Origin: CALACW01 sp002431305
GTDB lineage: Bacteria; Bacillota; Clostridia; Oscillospirales; Acutalibacteraceae
Length of the DNA: 13,975 bases
Direction of reading: 5' to 3'
Assembly: GCA_937890355.1 (NCBI GenBank)
Contig: CALACW010000127.1
Location: 1-13,975 of the forward strand
Shown here: positions 6,773 through 13,742 of the stretch, one piece after another
How positions within the stretch are numbered: position 1 is the first letter of the stretch
Layout: each line of letters opens with the position of its first letter
Program-made: the position numbers and the translations under genes
The notes under the pieces: model-generated
The model's database searches: none
The model's input: only the letters and a program-made list of their open reading frames with translations
What the model was told of the DNA's origin: nothing

Positions 6773-8212
6773 ATGGATAAATTCAACCCAACAATCATTA
6801 TTCCCGGAATAGGTCAGTCGAAGGTTGACATGATTGATTCCAAAGGGAATAAAATAAAAAGCGCGTGGCCGTTTGACATTGACATGAAATCTGCGCTTGA
6901 CGACCTGAAAGGCTCGATTATGAAAATGATGCTTTTCAGAAAGGACGCGGGATTTTCCGATAAAGTCGCGAACATCGTACGCTCGATAACGTTTCCTCTT
7001 TCATGCAAAAGCGACGGAAGTTCTTTAAATCCGCTGAGAACGGTAACGTACGAAAAAAGCGTAAAAGAGTGCACGGACAACGAAAAAAGATTCATATATA
7101 AAATGATTCCCATGGAGGGACTCGGCGAGAAAATCGGCGAGGAAAATCTCTTTTTCTTTGCCTATAACCCGTTCGGCGACGTTTATCCGACCGCCGAAAA
7201 ACTTAACGAATTCATAGAAGCCGTTAAGAAAAAAACGCAGAGCGAAAAGGTTAATATCATAGCCGTAAGCCTCGGCGCCGCCGTGTTAAAAGGATATCTT
7301 GACATGCATGCGGGCAAAAAGGATATTTCGTCGATAGTCTGCGTGTGCTCCGCCCTCGACGGAACGAAATGCGCGGGCGATATATTCACCGACAGCCTCG
7401 ACCTCGGCGACCCGGCAAAGTTTCTTTCATACGCCGGCGACAAGGCTTCGCAGATTGCTCCGATGGTCAATATGATACCAAAAGATGTAGTCGATGTAAC
7501 GCTGACCAAATCGATAGACACGGCGAAAAACGACCTGCTTTATAACTGTACAATGATGTGGGCGTGCGTCCCGGTTTCCGATTTTCAGGAGGCTTCCGAC
7601 AAGCATTTAAAGAACGCCGACCCGGTGTTAAAAGAAAAAGTAACGCGTTTTTACAATTACTCGCTCACATTCCCCGATAAGATAAGAGAACTCGCAAAGG
7701 ATGGAGTGAGATTCTGCATAGTAAGCGGATACGGCAAACAGCTTCTGCCGATTTTTAAGTCGAAAAACGAGGATTCCGACTCCGTTATCAACGTTTCATC
7801 ATCGTCGCTCGGCGCACAGTCTTCCGACGGCAAAATAGACGTTTCAACATGCGTTCTGCCCGATAACACATGGTTCTTTAAGAATCAGGGACACAGCGCA
7901 GCCGCATATAACGATGTTGTGCTCTCGCTTGCCGAGAAATTCATAACGGGCGAAATCGAAAATGTTCATTCGTCCGAAAACTATCCGCAGTTCAACACGG
8001 CGAGAAACATTAAGAAGCTTAAATACGACATCGTCCCGAAAGCCGAAAAAACGATAAACGACGAGACGGTTTCTCCCGAGGTTAAGGATAAATTAAAGGA
8101 ACTCAACGAAAAATACAGCGTTCTTCTCAAAACTACCGTAACCGAAAACGCGCAGAACGTGACTGAACTTGAAAACGAATACAAAGAAGTATTCGATTCC
8201 ATAGAAAGATAA
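6773..8212 (+). CDS. Alpha/beta hydrolase, LCAT-like lipase/acyltransferase fold
   Basis: This is a 479-residue probable serine esterase, lipase or acyltransferase. The N-terminal strand TIIIPGIGQS (about 8-16) matches the first strand and oxyanion region of lecithin:cholesterol acyltransferase-like proteins. NLFFFAYNPFGD (125-136) matches their FAYDWR region, and NIIAVSLGAAVLKGYL holds the likely nucleophile Ser166. Its elbow reads A-V-S-L-G instead of the usual G-X-S-X-G. A likely acid is Asp335 or nearby in the EDSDSVIN segment, and the likely base is His374 in NQGHSAA. About 80 charged residues at the C terminus look helical. No signal peptide or transmembrane segment is seen, so it should be cytoplasmic, unlike most LCAT relatives. 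The ATG start has GGGAGG 6 nt upstream. The ABC ATPase follows 21 bp later. The substrate is unknown. Confidence 0.75.
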   Translation: MDKFNPTIIIPGIGQSKVDMIDSKGNKIKSAWPFDIDMKSALDDLKGSIMKMMLFRKDAGFSDKVANIVRSITFPLSCKSDGSSLNPLRTVTYEKSVKECTDNEKRFIYKMIPMEGLGEKIGEENLFFFAYNPFGDVYPTAEKLNEFIEAVKKKTQSEKVNIIAVSLGAAVLKGYLDMHAGKKDISSIVCVCSALDGTKCAGDIFTDSLDLGDPAKFLSYAGDKASQIAPMVNMIPKDVVDVTLTKSIDTAKNDLLYNCTMMWACVPVSDFQEASDKHLKNADPVLKEKVTRFYNYSLTFPDKIRELAKDGVRFCIVSGYGKQLLPIFKSKNEDSDSVINVSSSSLGAQSSDGKIDVSTCVLPDNTWFFKNQGHSAAAYNDVVLSLAEKFITGEIENVHSSENYPQFNTARNIKKLKYDIVPKAEKTINDETVSPEVKDKLKELNEKYSVLLKTTVTENAQNVTELENEYKEVFDSIER

Positions 8213-8233
8213 TAAATTCGGAGGCATGCATAT

Positions 8234-8944
8234 ATGGAAAATCAATATGCCGTAAAAGTCAGGAATCTGAATAAGTCCTACAATAAGCACGCCGTTATAC
8301 TAAACGATTTGTCGTTCGATATCCCGGCGGGCAAGATAGTAGGTCTGCTCGGTCCCAACGGATGCGGTAAGACAACGCTTCTCAAAATTCTCGCGGGCGT
8401 TATACACGACTACGACGGCAAGGTCGCAGTAAACGGTTATGCGCCCGGTCCCGAGTCGAAAGCCACGACGGCTTTTCTGCCCGACACGACGTATCTTGAG
8501 GAATATTTCAGAACGATTGACGCGATAAATTATTTCGACGACTTTTTCAGCGATTTCGATAAGGTAAAAGCTCTCGATTTCGCACAGAGATTTAATTTAA
8601 GACTCAATCAGAAAATCAAAACGATGTCAAAAGGCATGCAGGAAAAAGTTCAGCTTCTGCTTGTTATGTCGAGAGCCGCGGAACTTTATCTGCTCGACGA
8701 GCCTTTAGGAGGCGTCGACCCCGCGGCGAGAAGAATGATTCTCGACATTATAATGAAAAACTACGCGGAAAAATCCACGCTGATAATATCAACTCACCTT
8801 GTAAACGATCTCGAAAACTGCTTCGACCACGTTCTGATGCTCGGCGGCGGCAGAGTTCTCGTAAACACGGGCATTGAGAATATTCAAAAGAGCGGAAAGA
8901 GCGTAGAGGAAGTATTCAGGGAGGTAATCGGCGATGCTTGGTAA
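8234..8944 (+). CDS. ABC transporter ATP-binding protein (ABC-2 export type)
   Basis: This 236-residue protein is the nucleotide-binding subunit that powers the permease encoded next. Walker A is GPNGCGKTT (40-48), the signature is the degenerate MSKGMQEKV (131-139), Walker B is LYLLDEP (151-157), the D-loop is GGVDPAA and the H-loop is His188. The usual Q-loop glutamine is absent: the equivalent segment reads AFLPDTTYLEE, with Asp84 where Gln is expected. Departures at this position occur in YtrB-like exporters. The start has GGAGG 9 nt upstream. It overlaps the permease gene by 11 bp, which implies translational coupling. No GntR-type regulator, a common partner of such transporters in Firmicutes, is in the run. 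The exported substrate cannot be told from the sequence. Confidence 0.92.
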   Translation: MENQYAVKVRNLNKSYNKHAVILNDLSFDIPAGKIVGLLGPNGCGKTTLLKILAGVIHDYDGKVAVNGYAPGPESKATTAFLPDTTYLEEYFRTIDAINYFDDFFSDFDKVKALDFAQRFNLRLNQKIKTMSKGMQEKVQLLLVMSRAAELYLLDEPLGGVDPAARRMILDIIMKNYAEKSTLIISTHLVNDLENCFDHVLMLGGGRVLVNTGIENIQKSGKSVEEVFREVIGDAW

Positions 8945-9776
8945 ACTTATAAAACACGATTTTATCTCCGGCGCAAGAAGAATGGGAACCATCTATCTTG
9001 TCGCCGCAATAGCCGCGATTGCAATGATTATAACTTCGTTTTTCCAGAGCGGAACGATACTTAAATATCTTACTTTGAGCGTAGTCGTTCTCGTCGCGTT
9101 CGCGGCGGTCGTCGTTACGTTCGTCTCGATTGTTTTCGGCGCAAATAAGAGTTTGTTCGGCAGACAGGGATATCTCTCGCAGACTCTGCCAGTCCGCTCA
9201 AGCTCCCTCATATTCTCAAAATGGTTTGTAAGCAGCGTATGGGTTATGATAAGCTATCTTCTCGTAATTCTCGCAGCATTCGGAGTTCTCTCATACGCGG
9301 CGGAAAACGGAAGCGGTGACGACGCGTACGGGATATTCGAAATGGTTAAAAACGCGTTCGAAATGCTCGGACTTACGTCAAAGGCTTTTTATTATAAACT
9401 TGTATTTGAATGTATCAAGGGGCTTATCAACACGCTGATTTTCGTTATGTGCATTTTATTCTCAATGACGATAGGCAATATAAGACACTTTGACAGATTC
9501 GGCATGCTCGGCATAGTTTTCTACGTTGTCGCGTTCGTCGGAATCAGCCAGGGCATCGCGGCGGGATTACAGCATCTGTGCGACATTTCGCTCGTAATTC
9601 CGTATGAGGGCAGTATGCATTTCATGATAAATCCCGACCTTTTGGAGCTGGACAAGCAATATATACAGGGCTACTACACATGTCAGTTTACCGGACTTTA
9701 CTTCAGAATGTTACTGGCTGTACCCATGTTCCTGCTTACGGTTCTTCTCAACGAAAAGAAGATAAATCTTAAATAA
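8934..9776 (+). CDS. ABC-2-type permease subunit
   Basis: This is a 280-residue integral membrane protein with about six hydrophobic segments (near 19-36, 45-69, 98-121, 160-180, 189-211 and 256-272) and few charges within them. The cytoplasmic loop after the second segment contains LFGRQGYLSQTLPVRSS. This matches the conserved gYL-tLPv loop of permeases paired with YtrB-like ATPases and probably contacts the ATPase. The C terminus (NEKKINLK) is positively charged and probably cytoplasmic. The ATG has GGGAGG upstream, inside the end of the ATPase gene, and the two genes overlap by 11 bp. With one ATPase and one permease, the exporter probably works as a dimer of each. Efflux of an amphiphile or a cell-envelope role is possible but not shown. 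Confidence 0.85.
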   Translation: MLGKLIKHDFISGARRMGTIYLVAAIAAIAMIITSFFQSGTILKYLTLSVVVLVAFAAVVVTFVSIVFGANKSLFGRQGYLSQTLPVRSSSLIFSKWFVSSVWVMISYLLVILAAFGVLSYAAENGSGDDAYGIFEMVKNAFEMLGLTSKAFYYKLVFECIKGLINTLIFVMCILFSMTIGNIRHFDRFGMLGIVFYVVAFVGISQGIAAGLQHLCDISLVIPYEGSMHFMINPDLLELDKQYIQGYYTCQFTGLYFRMLLAVPMFLLTVLLNEKKINLK

Positions 9777-9803
9777 AAAAATAAAACGACCGGCGGTGAT
9801 ACC

Positions 9804-10412
9804 ATGAGCATTATCGACATATCAAGAGACATTGCGCGCTGCTCGGTTTATCCGGGCGACCCCGAAACGCACATCGAGGCTGTCAGCCGTATGGCGGACG
9901 GCGCGGGGTGTAATCTTGCAAAAATCAGCATGGGGCTTCATAACGGCACGCATGCGGACGCTCCGCTTCACTTTGTTGAGGACGGCGATTCGATTGACAA
10001 GGTCGACCTTGACAGATTTTTCGGCGAGTGTGTTGTAATCGAAGTCGAACCGGGTCCCATAACGGGCGAATATGTTGAGGAAAATTTTCCGAACGAAGAA
10101 CGGATACTCGTCAAAAGCATGGGCAGAGCGTGGTTTCTCGAAAGCGCGGCGACGGAGCTTGCGTTAAGAGGAATTAAACTCATAGGAACCGACGCGTTGT
10201 CGGTCGGAACAAAAGGAGATCAGGTCGCTCCGCACAGAGCGTTTCTGACTCAGAATATCGGAATTCTCGAAAGCTTAAAGCTCGACAATGTAAAGCCGGG
10301 CAGATACTTTCTTTCCGCTCTGCCTCTTAAAATAGGAGCGGCCGAAGCCTCCCCCGTAAGGGCGGTTCTCATCGACAGCTACATTTTCTGGGGCGGAAGC
10401 AATAACACATAA
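9804..10412 (+). CDS. Cyclase/arylformamidase-family metal-dependent hydrolase
   Basis: This 202-residue enzyme belongs to the cyclase family that includes kynurenine formamidase (KynB) and polyketide cyclase-like proteins. The metal-binding signature HNGTHADAPLHF is intact, with likely ligands His46, His50, Asp52 and His56. The family features SVYPGDP near residues 14-20 and the C-terminal ALPLKIGAAEASPVRAVLI are also present. It should be a soluble zinc or manganese enzyme acting on an amide, ester or lactone. No kynurenine-pathway gene is nearby, so the kynurenine formamidase label is not supported beyond the family level. The ATG start has a GGCGGTG ribosome binding site a few nucleotides upstream. 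It begins 27 bp after the permease and ends 23 bp before the lipoprotein gene. Confidence 0.85.
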   Translation: MSIIDISRDIARCSVYPGDPETHIEAVSRMADGAGCNLAKISMGLHNGTHADAPLHFVEDGDSIDKVDLDRFFGECVVIEVEPGPITGEYVEENFPNEERILVKSMGRAWFLESAATELALRGIKLIGTDALSVGTKGDQVAPHRAFLTQNIGILESLKLDNVKPGRYFLSALPLKIGAAEASPVRAVLIDSYIFWGGSNNT

Positions 10413-10435
10413 AAACAGCGAGGTTTCTTTAAATT

Positions 10436-11509
10436 ATGAAAAAGAATACATTAAGAATTATATCGTTATTTATCGCGCTTACAATGTGCATATTATCGTT
10501 TGCGTCATGTTCGTCAAAGGATAATGACGTAACGAACGCAGATTCTCAGATAAACAAACAGGACAGCGAGCAGAAGGATGAAACGCCCGTTTTAACGGCT
10601 AAGAATCCTCTTACCGGCGAGAGCGGTTACGACGAGCATCTCCTTGACGAGAGACCCGTCGCGATAATGGTTGAGAACACACCCTCCGCGCGTCCGCAGT
10701 GGGGTCTGTGCTCGCCCGATATCGTTGTAGAGACCGAGGTCGAGGGCGGTATCACGAGAATGATGTGGCTCTATGCGAACAAGGACAGAGTCGCCGATAA
10801 GGTCGGCCCCGTCAGAAGCGCGAGAAACGCGTACGTAGAGCTTGCGGGCGGACTCGACGCCGTTTTCTTCCACATAGGCGCGAGCGACCTTGCGTATAAA
10901 CTTCTGAGAAAAGGAGTCGTTGACGATGTCGACGGCATGGCTGTTGATTTTTATTCACGCGATAAGTCGAGAAACGTAGCCGTCGAACACACCGCATACA
11001 CGACGAAAACCGCCGTTGCGAAAGCGATTGAGGAGCATATTTCGAATACGAAGCTCGGCGATTCCTGTAAAAATCCCCTCACGTTTGTCGATACGGGCGC
11101 GACGGCATCCGGCAGCGCATGTTCGAGCATTAAGGCGGTATTCTCGGACGAATACAAACATACGTTCGAATATAATTCATCCGATTCACTTTATTATAAC
11201 TGGATGAATTCAAATGAGATGACCGACGAAAACGGCAGACAGATGGCTGTTAAAAATGTTCTCGTTCTCTACGCGGACATGGTTGACCTCGGCGACGAAA
11301 AGGGTCATGTAGACGTCGACCTTGCTTCGGGAGACGGTTACTACGCCTCGGAGGGCAAGGTTATAAGCGTTAAATGGTCAAAGGGCGGAATCTCGGACAA
11401 GCTCAAGATAACCGACGAAAACGGAAACGATATAAGTCTCAACGCGGGCAAATCGTGGATAGGCTTTGTAAGAAGTTCGAATTCTTCAAGAACCGTAATC
11501 AGCGAATAA
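10436..11509 (+). CDS. DUF3048 (YerB-like) lipoprotein
   Basis: This is a 357-residue exported lipoprotein. The signal peptide (KK, hydrophobic 7-22) ends in a lipobox-like SFASC with Cys25 as the lipidation site. A Ser/Asp/Gln/Lys-rich linker follows to about residue 57. The N-terminal DUF3048 domain (about 58-200) shows ERPVAIMVENTPSARPQWGL, EGGITRMMWLY and GPVRSARNAYVEL, all typical of B. subtilis YerB. The C-terminal half (about 212-352) is the matching second domain, which has an extracellular beta-rich character. The molecular function of the family is not known. The ATG at 10436 has GCGAGG about 12 nt upstream, a loose spacing that suggests modest translation. luxS starts 14 bp after its stop. 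Confidence 0.88.
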   Translation: MKKNTLRIISLFIALTMCILSFASCSSKDNDVTNADSQINKQDSEQKDETPVLTAKNPLTGESGYDEHLLDERPVAIMVENTPSARPQWGLCSPDIVVETEVEGGITRMMWLYANKDRVADKVGPVRSARNAYVELAGGLDAVFFHIGASDLAYKLLRKGVVDDVDGMAVDFYSRDKSRNVAVEHTAYTTKTAVAKAIEEHISNTKLGDSCKNPLTFVDTGATASGSACSSIKAVFSDEYKHTFEYNSSDSLYYNWMNSNEMTDENGRQMAVKNVLVLYADMVDLGDEKGHVDVDLASGDGYYASEGKVISVKWSKGGISDKLKITDENGNDISLNAGKSWIGFVRSSNSSRTVISE

Positions 11510-11523
11510 GAGGCGTACAGATT

Positions 11524-11976
11524 ATGAAAAGAATAGCAAGCTTTGAAGTCGACCATACGAAATTAGAGCGGGGCATGTACACCTCGCGAATCGACGGCGA
11601 CGTAACTACATACGACATCAGAACGAGAAAACCGAATTCGGAGCCGGTCATGGACAACGCCTCGATTCATACGATCGAGCATTTATTCGCGACGTTCGTA
11701 AGAAATTCGGAATTTTCAAACGAGATAATTTATTTCGGTCCCATGGGATGCAGAACGGGATTCTATTTCCTAGTAAGAAACGTATCCCCCGCCGACGCTG
11801 TCAAGCTCACACAGGACGCGTTTAAATTTATAGCGGACTTTGACGGCGAGATTCCCGGAGTATCCGCGGCGGAGTGCGGAAACTACAAAGACCATTCGCT
11901 CCCCGGCGCGAAAACCGAAGCCGAAAAATTCCTCCCTGTTATCGAAAACTGGGACGAGACAAAATTAAAATATTAA
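11524..11976 (+). CDS. luxS: S-ribosylhomocysteine lyase (autoinducer-2 synthase)
   Basis: LuxS splits S-ribosylhomocysteine into homocysteine and DPD, the precursor of autoinducer-2, as part of recycling the methyl cycle. The 150-residue protein is nearly the family length. The metal ligands are His49 and His53 (HTIEH) and Cys118 (ECGNY). The catalytic pair is Glu52 and Cys76 (GPMGCRTGFY). The start at ATG 11524 gives the family N terminus MKRIASFEVDHTKLE, and AGAGG lies about 10 nt upstream. The open frame extends further 5' but that part overlaps the lipoprotein gene and is not LuxS-like. It is the last gene before the terminator at 12000. The usual partner (SAH nucleosidase) and a SAM riboswitch are not seen nearby. 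Confidence 0.96.
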   Translation: MKRIASFEVDHTKLERGMYTSRIDGDVTTYDIRTRKPNSEPVMDNASIHTIEHLFATFVRNSEFSNEIIYFGPMGCRTGFYFLVRNVSPADAVKLTQDAFKFIADFDGEIPGVSAAECGNYKDHSLPGAKTEAEKFLPVIENWDETKLKY

Positions 11977-11999
11977 AATTAAAAAACATATTTTACATA

Positions 12000-12038
12000 A
12001 AAACGCGGTCGCTTACACACCGCGTTTTCTCGTTTTTT
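12000..12038 (+). terminator. Intrinsic terminator after luxS
   Basis: AAAACGCGGT (12000-12009) pairs perfectly with ACCGCGTTTT (12019-12028) around a 9-nt loop. CTCGTTTTTT follows. It lies 23 bp past the luxS stop and closes the plus-strand run. The AT-rich upstream side may also let it act on minus-strand transcripts. Confidence 0.88.
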
Positions 12039-12240
12039 GAACATTTTACTTAGAAGAAAGCGGAATAAAGATTCAATCAAAAGCCATACTTTTTATGAAG
12101 AATACAACGCTTTATGACATTAATTCACATTATACGAATTATTCTTCCCATTGGGATTATTAAATACCGTACTAAACGTTTACATCTTTTGTGCAATGCA
12201 ACAAATATTTAATTTTTTCGTATAAATTCAGAAAAAAACC

Positions 12241-12269
12241 TTTAAATTTATATCAATCGGTGATATAAT
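12241..12269 (+). promoter_or_regulatory. Probable murA promoter
   Basis: A consensus TATAAT lies at 12264-12269. A weak -35, TTTAAA (12241-12246, four of six bases), is spaced by exactly 17 bp. Transcription would start near 12276, giving a leader of about 105 nt before the murA GTG. The predicted start is only a few bases before the ATG of the possible leader ORF at 12280. Confidence 0.6.
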
Positions 12270-12279
12270 ACCTGAGGTT

Positions 12280-12369
12280 ATGATTCTATATATAGTATTC
12301 GGATATCCGTATGCAGGTATTCGACACATCATTCGGCGTTTTACGCGCCGACGTTTTAATTATTGCTAA
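12280..12369 (+). CDS. Possible 29-residue arginine-rich leader peptide upstream of murA
   Basis: An ATG at 12280 opens 29 codons and stops at TAA 12367-12369. The product begins MILYIVFGYPYAGI, hydrophobic, and continues RHIIRRFTRRRFNYC, with six Arg codons in 15 positions, all of the CGN type (CGA, CGG, CGT, CGC, CGA, CGT). GAGG stands only 2 nt before the ATG, too close to be a good binding site. The promoter -10 would put the transcript start about 4 nt before the ATG, so it would be translated nearly leaderless. Its stop overlaps the AAGGAA ribosome binding site of murA, which would allow coupling. It could equally be a chance open frame. Confidence 0.25.
   Translation: MILYIVFGYPYAGIRHIIRRFTRRRFNYC
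12333..12351 (+). promoter_or_regulatory. GC-rich hairpin in the murA leader
   Basis: TCGGCG (12333-12338) pairs with CGCCGA (12346-12351) around a 7-nt loop. It is followed by CGTTTTAATT, a short U-rich tail. It lies 30 nt before the murA start and inside the possible leader ORF. A ribosome on that ORF would melt it. It could act as a weak attenuator or as a chance structure; the U-tract is too short for a strong terminator. Confidence 0.35.
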
Positions 12370-12381
12370 GGAAGTGCCGTT

Positions 12382-13680
12382 GTGGAAAAATTCGTAATTG
12401 ACGGTGGATATGAACTTCAGGGCGAGCTTGAAATCAGCGGAGCTAAAAACGCCGCCGTTGCCATACTCCCGGCTACCATTCTTGCCGAAGATATTTGCAG
12501 AGTTGAAAATATACCCGATATACGCGACGTTCAGGTCATGGTTAAGATATTAAGAGACATGGGCGCGTCAGTCAGATATATCAATTCAAACACCCTTGAA
12601 ATCGACACCAGATATATTAATTCATATATTATACCCTATGAGATGACAAAGCATTCGAGATCGTCATATTACCTTCTCGGCGCTCTGCTCGGCAGATACA
12701 ACCACGCTAAGGTTGCAATGCCCGGCGGATGCAATTTCGGCGGAGTCAGACCCATAGATTTTCATCTCAAAGGATTTGCCAGACTCGGAGCCGAGATATC
12801 AAACGATAACGGCATGGTTGACGCTAAGGCTCAGTCGCTGACAGGTTCGACAATTTACTTTGACAAAGTCTCCGTCGGAGCTACCATAAACTTAATGCTT
12901 GCCTCGGTTAAGGCTAGAGGACTCACGATACTTGAAAACGCGGCGAAGGAGCCTCATATCGTCGATCTTGCGAACTTCTTAAACCTCATGGGCGCGCAGG
13001 TAACGGGCGCGGGTACCGACGTTATTAAAATAAGAGGCGTCGAGAAACTTCACGGATGTTCGTATTCGATAATCCCCGACCAGATAGAGGCGGGTACGTA
13101 CATGGTCGCCGTCGCTGCGGCTAAGGGCAACGTTCTTATTAAAAATGTTATTCCTAAGCATCTTGAATCTATTACAACAAAATTAAGAGAGTGCGGAGTT
13201 ACCGTAGAGGAATACGAGGATTCTGTCAGAGTCATAAGTGACCGACGTTACGACGCATGCAAAGTCACGGCTACGCCCCATCCCGGTTTTCCGACCGATA
13301 TGCAGCCCCAGATGACTACGTTCCTCTCCATATGCAACGGTACGAGCATCGTTACCGACAGCGTTTGGGACAACAGATTCAGATACGTCGACCAGCTCAT
13401 CAGAATGGGCGCGTCTATTCAGATAGAGGGCAAGGCGGCTATTATAACAGGCGTTGAAAAACTTCAGGCGGCACCTATAAAGGCGGACGATTTAAGAGCG
13501 GGCGCGGCAATGCTCATAGCGGGCATGTGCGCTCACGGCACTACTCAGATTGAAGAAATCATTCACATCGAGAGAGGTTATGAAAACGTTGTTGAAAAAC
13601 TGCGCGGTATAGGCGCTCATATCAGCAAGGTTAACTTCCCCGACGACGCAGGCGAAACTATCGTCGGCAACGCGGGATAA
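12382..13680 (+). CDS. murA: UDP-N-acetylglucosamine 1-carboxyvinyltransferase
   Basis: MurA transfers enolpyruvate from PEP to UDP-GlcNAc, the first committed step of peptidoglycan synthesis and the target of fosfomycin. The 432-residue length is normal for a two-lobed EPT fold. Key residues are Lys22/Asn23 (SGAKNAA), Cys117 in the switch loop (PGGC), Arg123, Asp306 (PTDMQ), Arg372 (DLRAGA) and Arg398 (HIERGY). Cys117 is retained, so fosfomycin sensitivity is expected on that ground. The loop reads PGGCNFGGVRPID, one residue longer between Cys and Arg than in E. coli MurA. The start is GTG, with AAGGAA 8 nt upstream. Firmicutes often have two murA copies; only this one is seen. A terminator and a WalJ-like gene follow. 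Confidence 0.95.
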   Translation: MEKFVIDGGYELQGELEISGAKNAAVAILPATILAEDICRVENIPDIRDVQVMVKILRDMGASVRYINSNTLEIDTRYINSYIIPYEMTKHSRSSYYLLGALLGRYNHAKVAMPGGCNFGGVRPIDFHLKGFARLGAEISNDNGMVDAKAQSLTGSTIYFDKVSVGATINLMLASVKARGLTILENAAKEPHIVDLANFLNLMGAQVTGAGTDVIKIRGVEKLHGCSYSIIPDQIEAGTYMVAVAAAKGNVLIKNVIPKHLESITTKLRECGVTVEEYEDSVRVISDRRYDACKVTATPHPGFPTDMQPQMTTFLSICNGTSIVTDSVWDNRFRYVDQLIRMGASIQIEGKAAIITGVEKLQAAPIKADDLRAGAAMLIAGMCAHGTTQIEEIIHIERGYENVVEKLRGIGAHISKVNFPDDAGETIVGNAG

Positions 13681-13693
13681 TTACAGAAAAGAC

Positions 13694-13726
13694 GGGGGAC
13701 TGTCGCTTAATGCGGCAGCCCTTTTT
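13694..13726 (+). terminator. Strong hairpin terminator between murA and the WalJ-like gene
   Basis: GGG (13696-13698) and CTGTCGC (13700-13706) pair with GCGGCAG (13712-13718) and CCC (13719-13721). There is one G-T pair, a bulged A at 13699 and a 5-nt loop, and TTTTT follows (13722-13726). It begins about 15 bp after the murA stop. The next gene's ribosome binding site starts only 4 nt after the T-tract, leaving no room for a promoter between them. Confidence 0.8.
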
Positions 13727-13742
13727 AAGTGGAGAGAGAATA

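Larger units (their letters stand above)
12039..12381. other. AT-rich intergenic region between luxS and murA
   Basis: This spacer has no gene longer than about 30 codons. Its left 200 bp are AT-rich and hold no open frame with a ribosome binding site; a 22-codon frame from ATG 12095 lacks one. At about 12190-12210 there is a rough dyad, TTTTGTGCA-A-TGCAACAAA, which could be an operator but matches no regulator site I can name. The right 140 bp hold the murA promoter, a possible leader ORF and a GC-rich hairpin, listed separately. No riboswitch was recognised. Confidence 0.6.

Noticed and set aside
11374..11523. A longer N terminus for LuxS from an upstream in-frame ATG
   Set aside because: The extra 50 codons overlap the DUF3048 gene in another frame, and the family N terminus begins exactly at ATG 11524.
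12095..12163. A 22-codon frame starting MKNTTLYDINSH in the luxS-murA spacer
   Set aside because: No ribosome binding site precedes it and nothing links it to a promoter or to a neighbour.
12139..12165. CCCATTGGG as a possible operator
   Set aside because: The dyad covers only three bases on each side and the flanks do not continue the symmetry.
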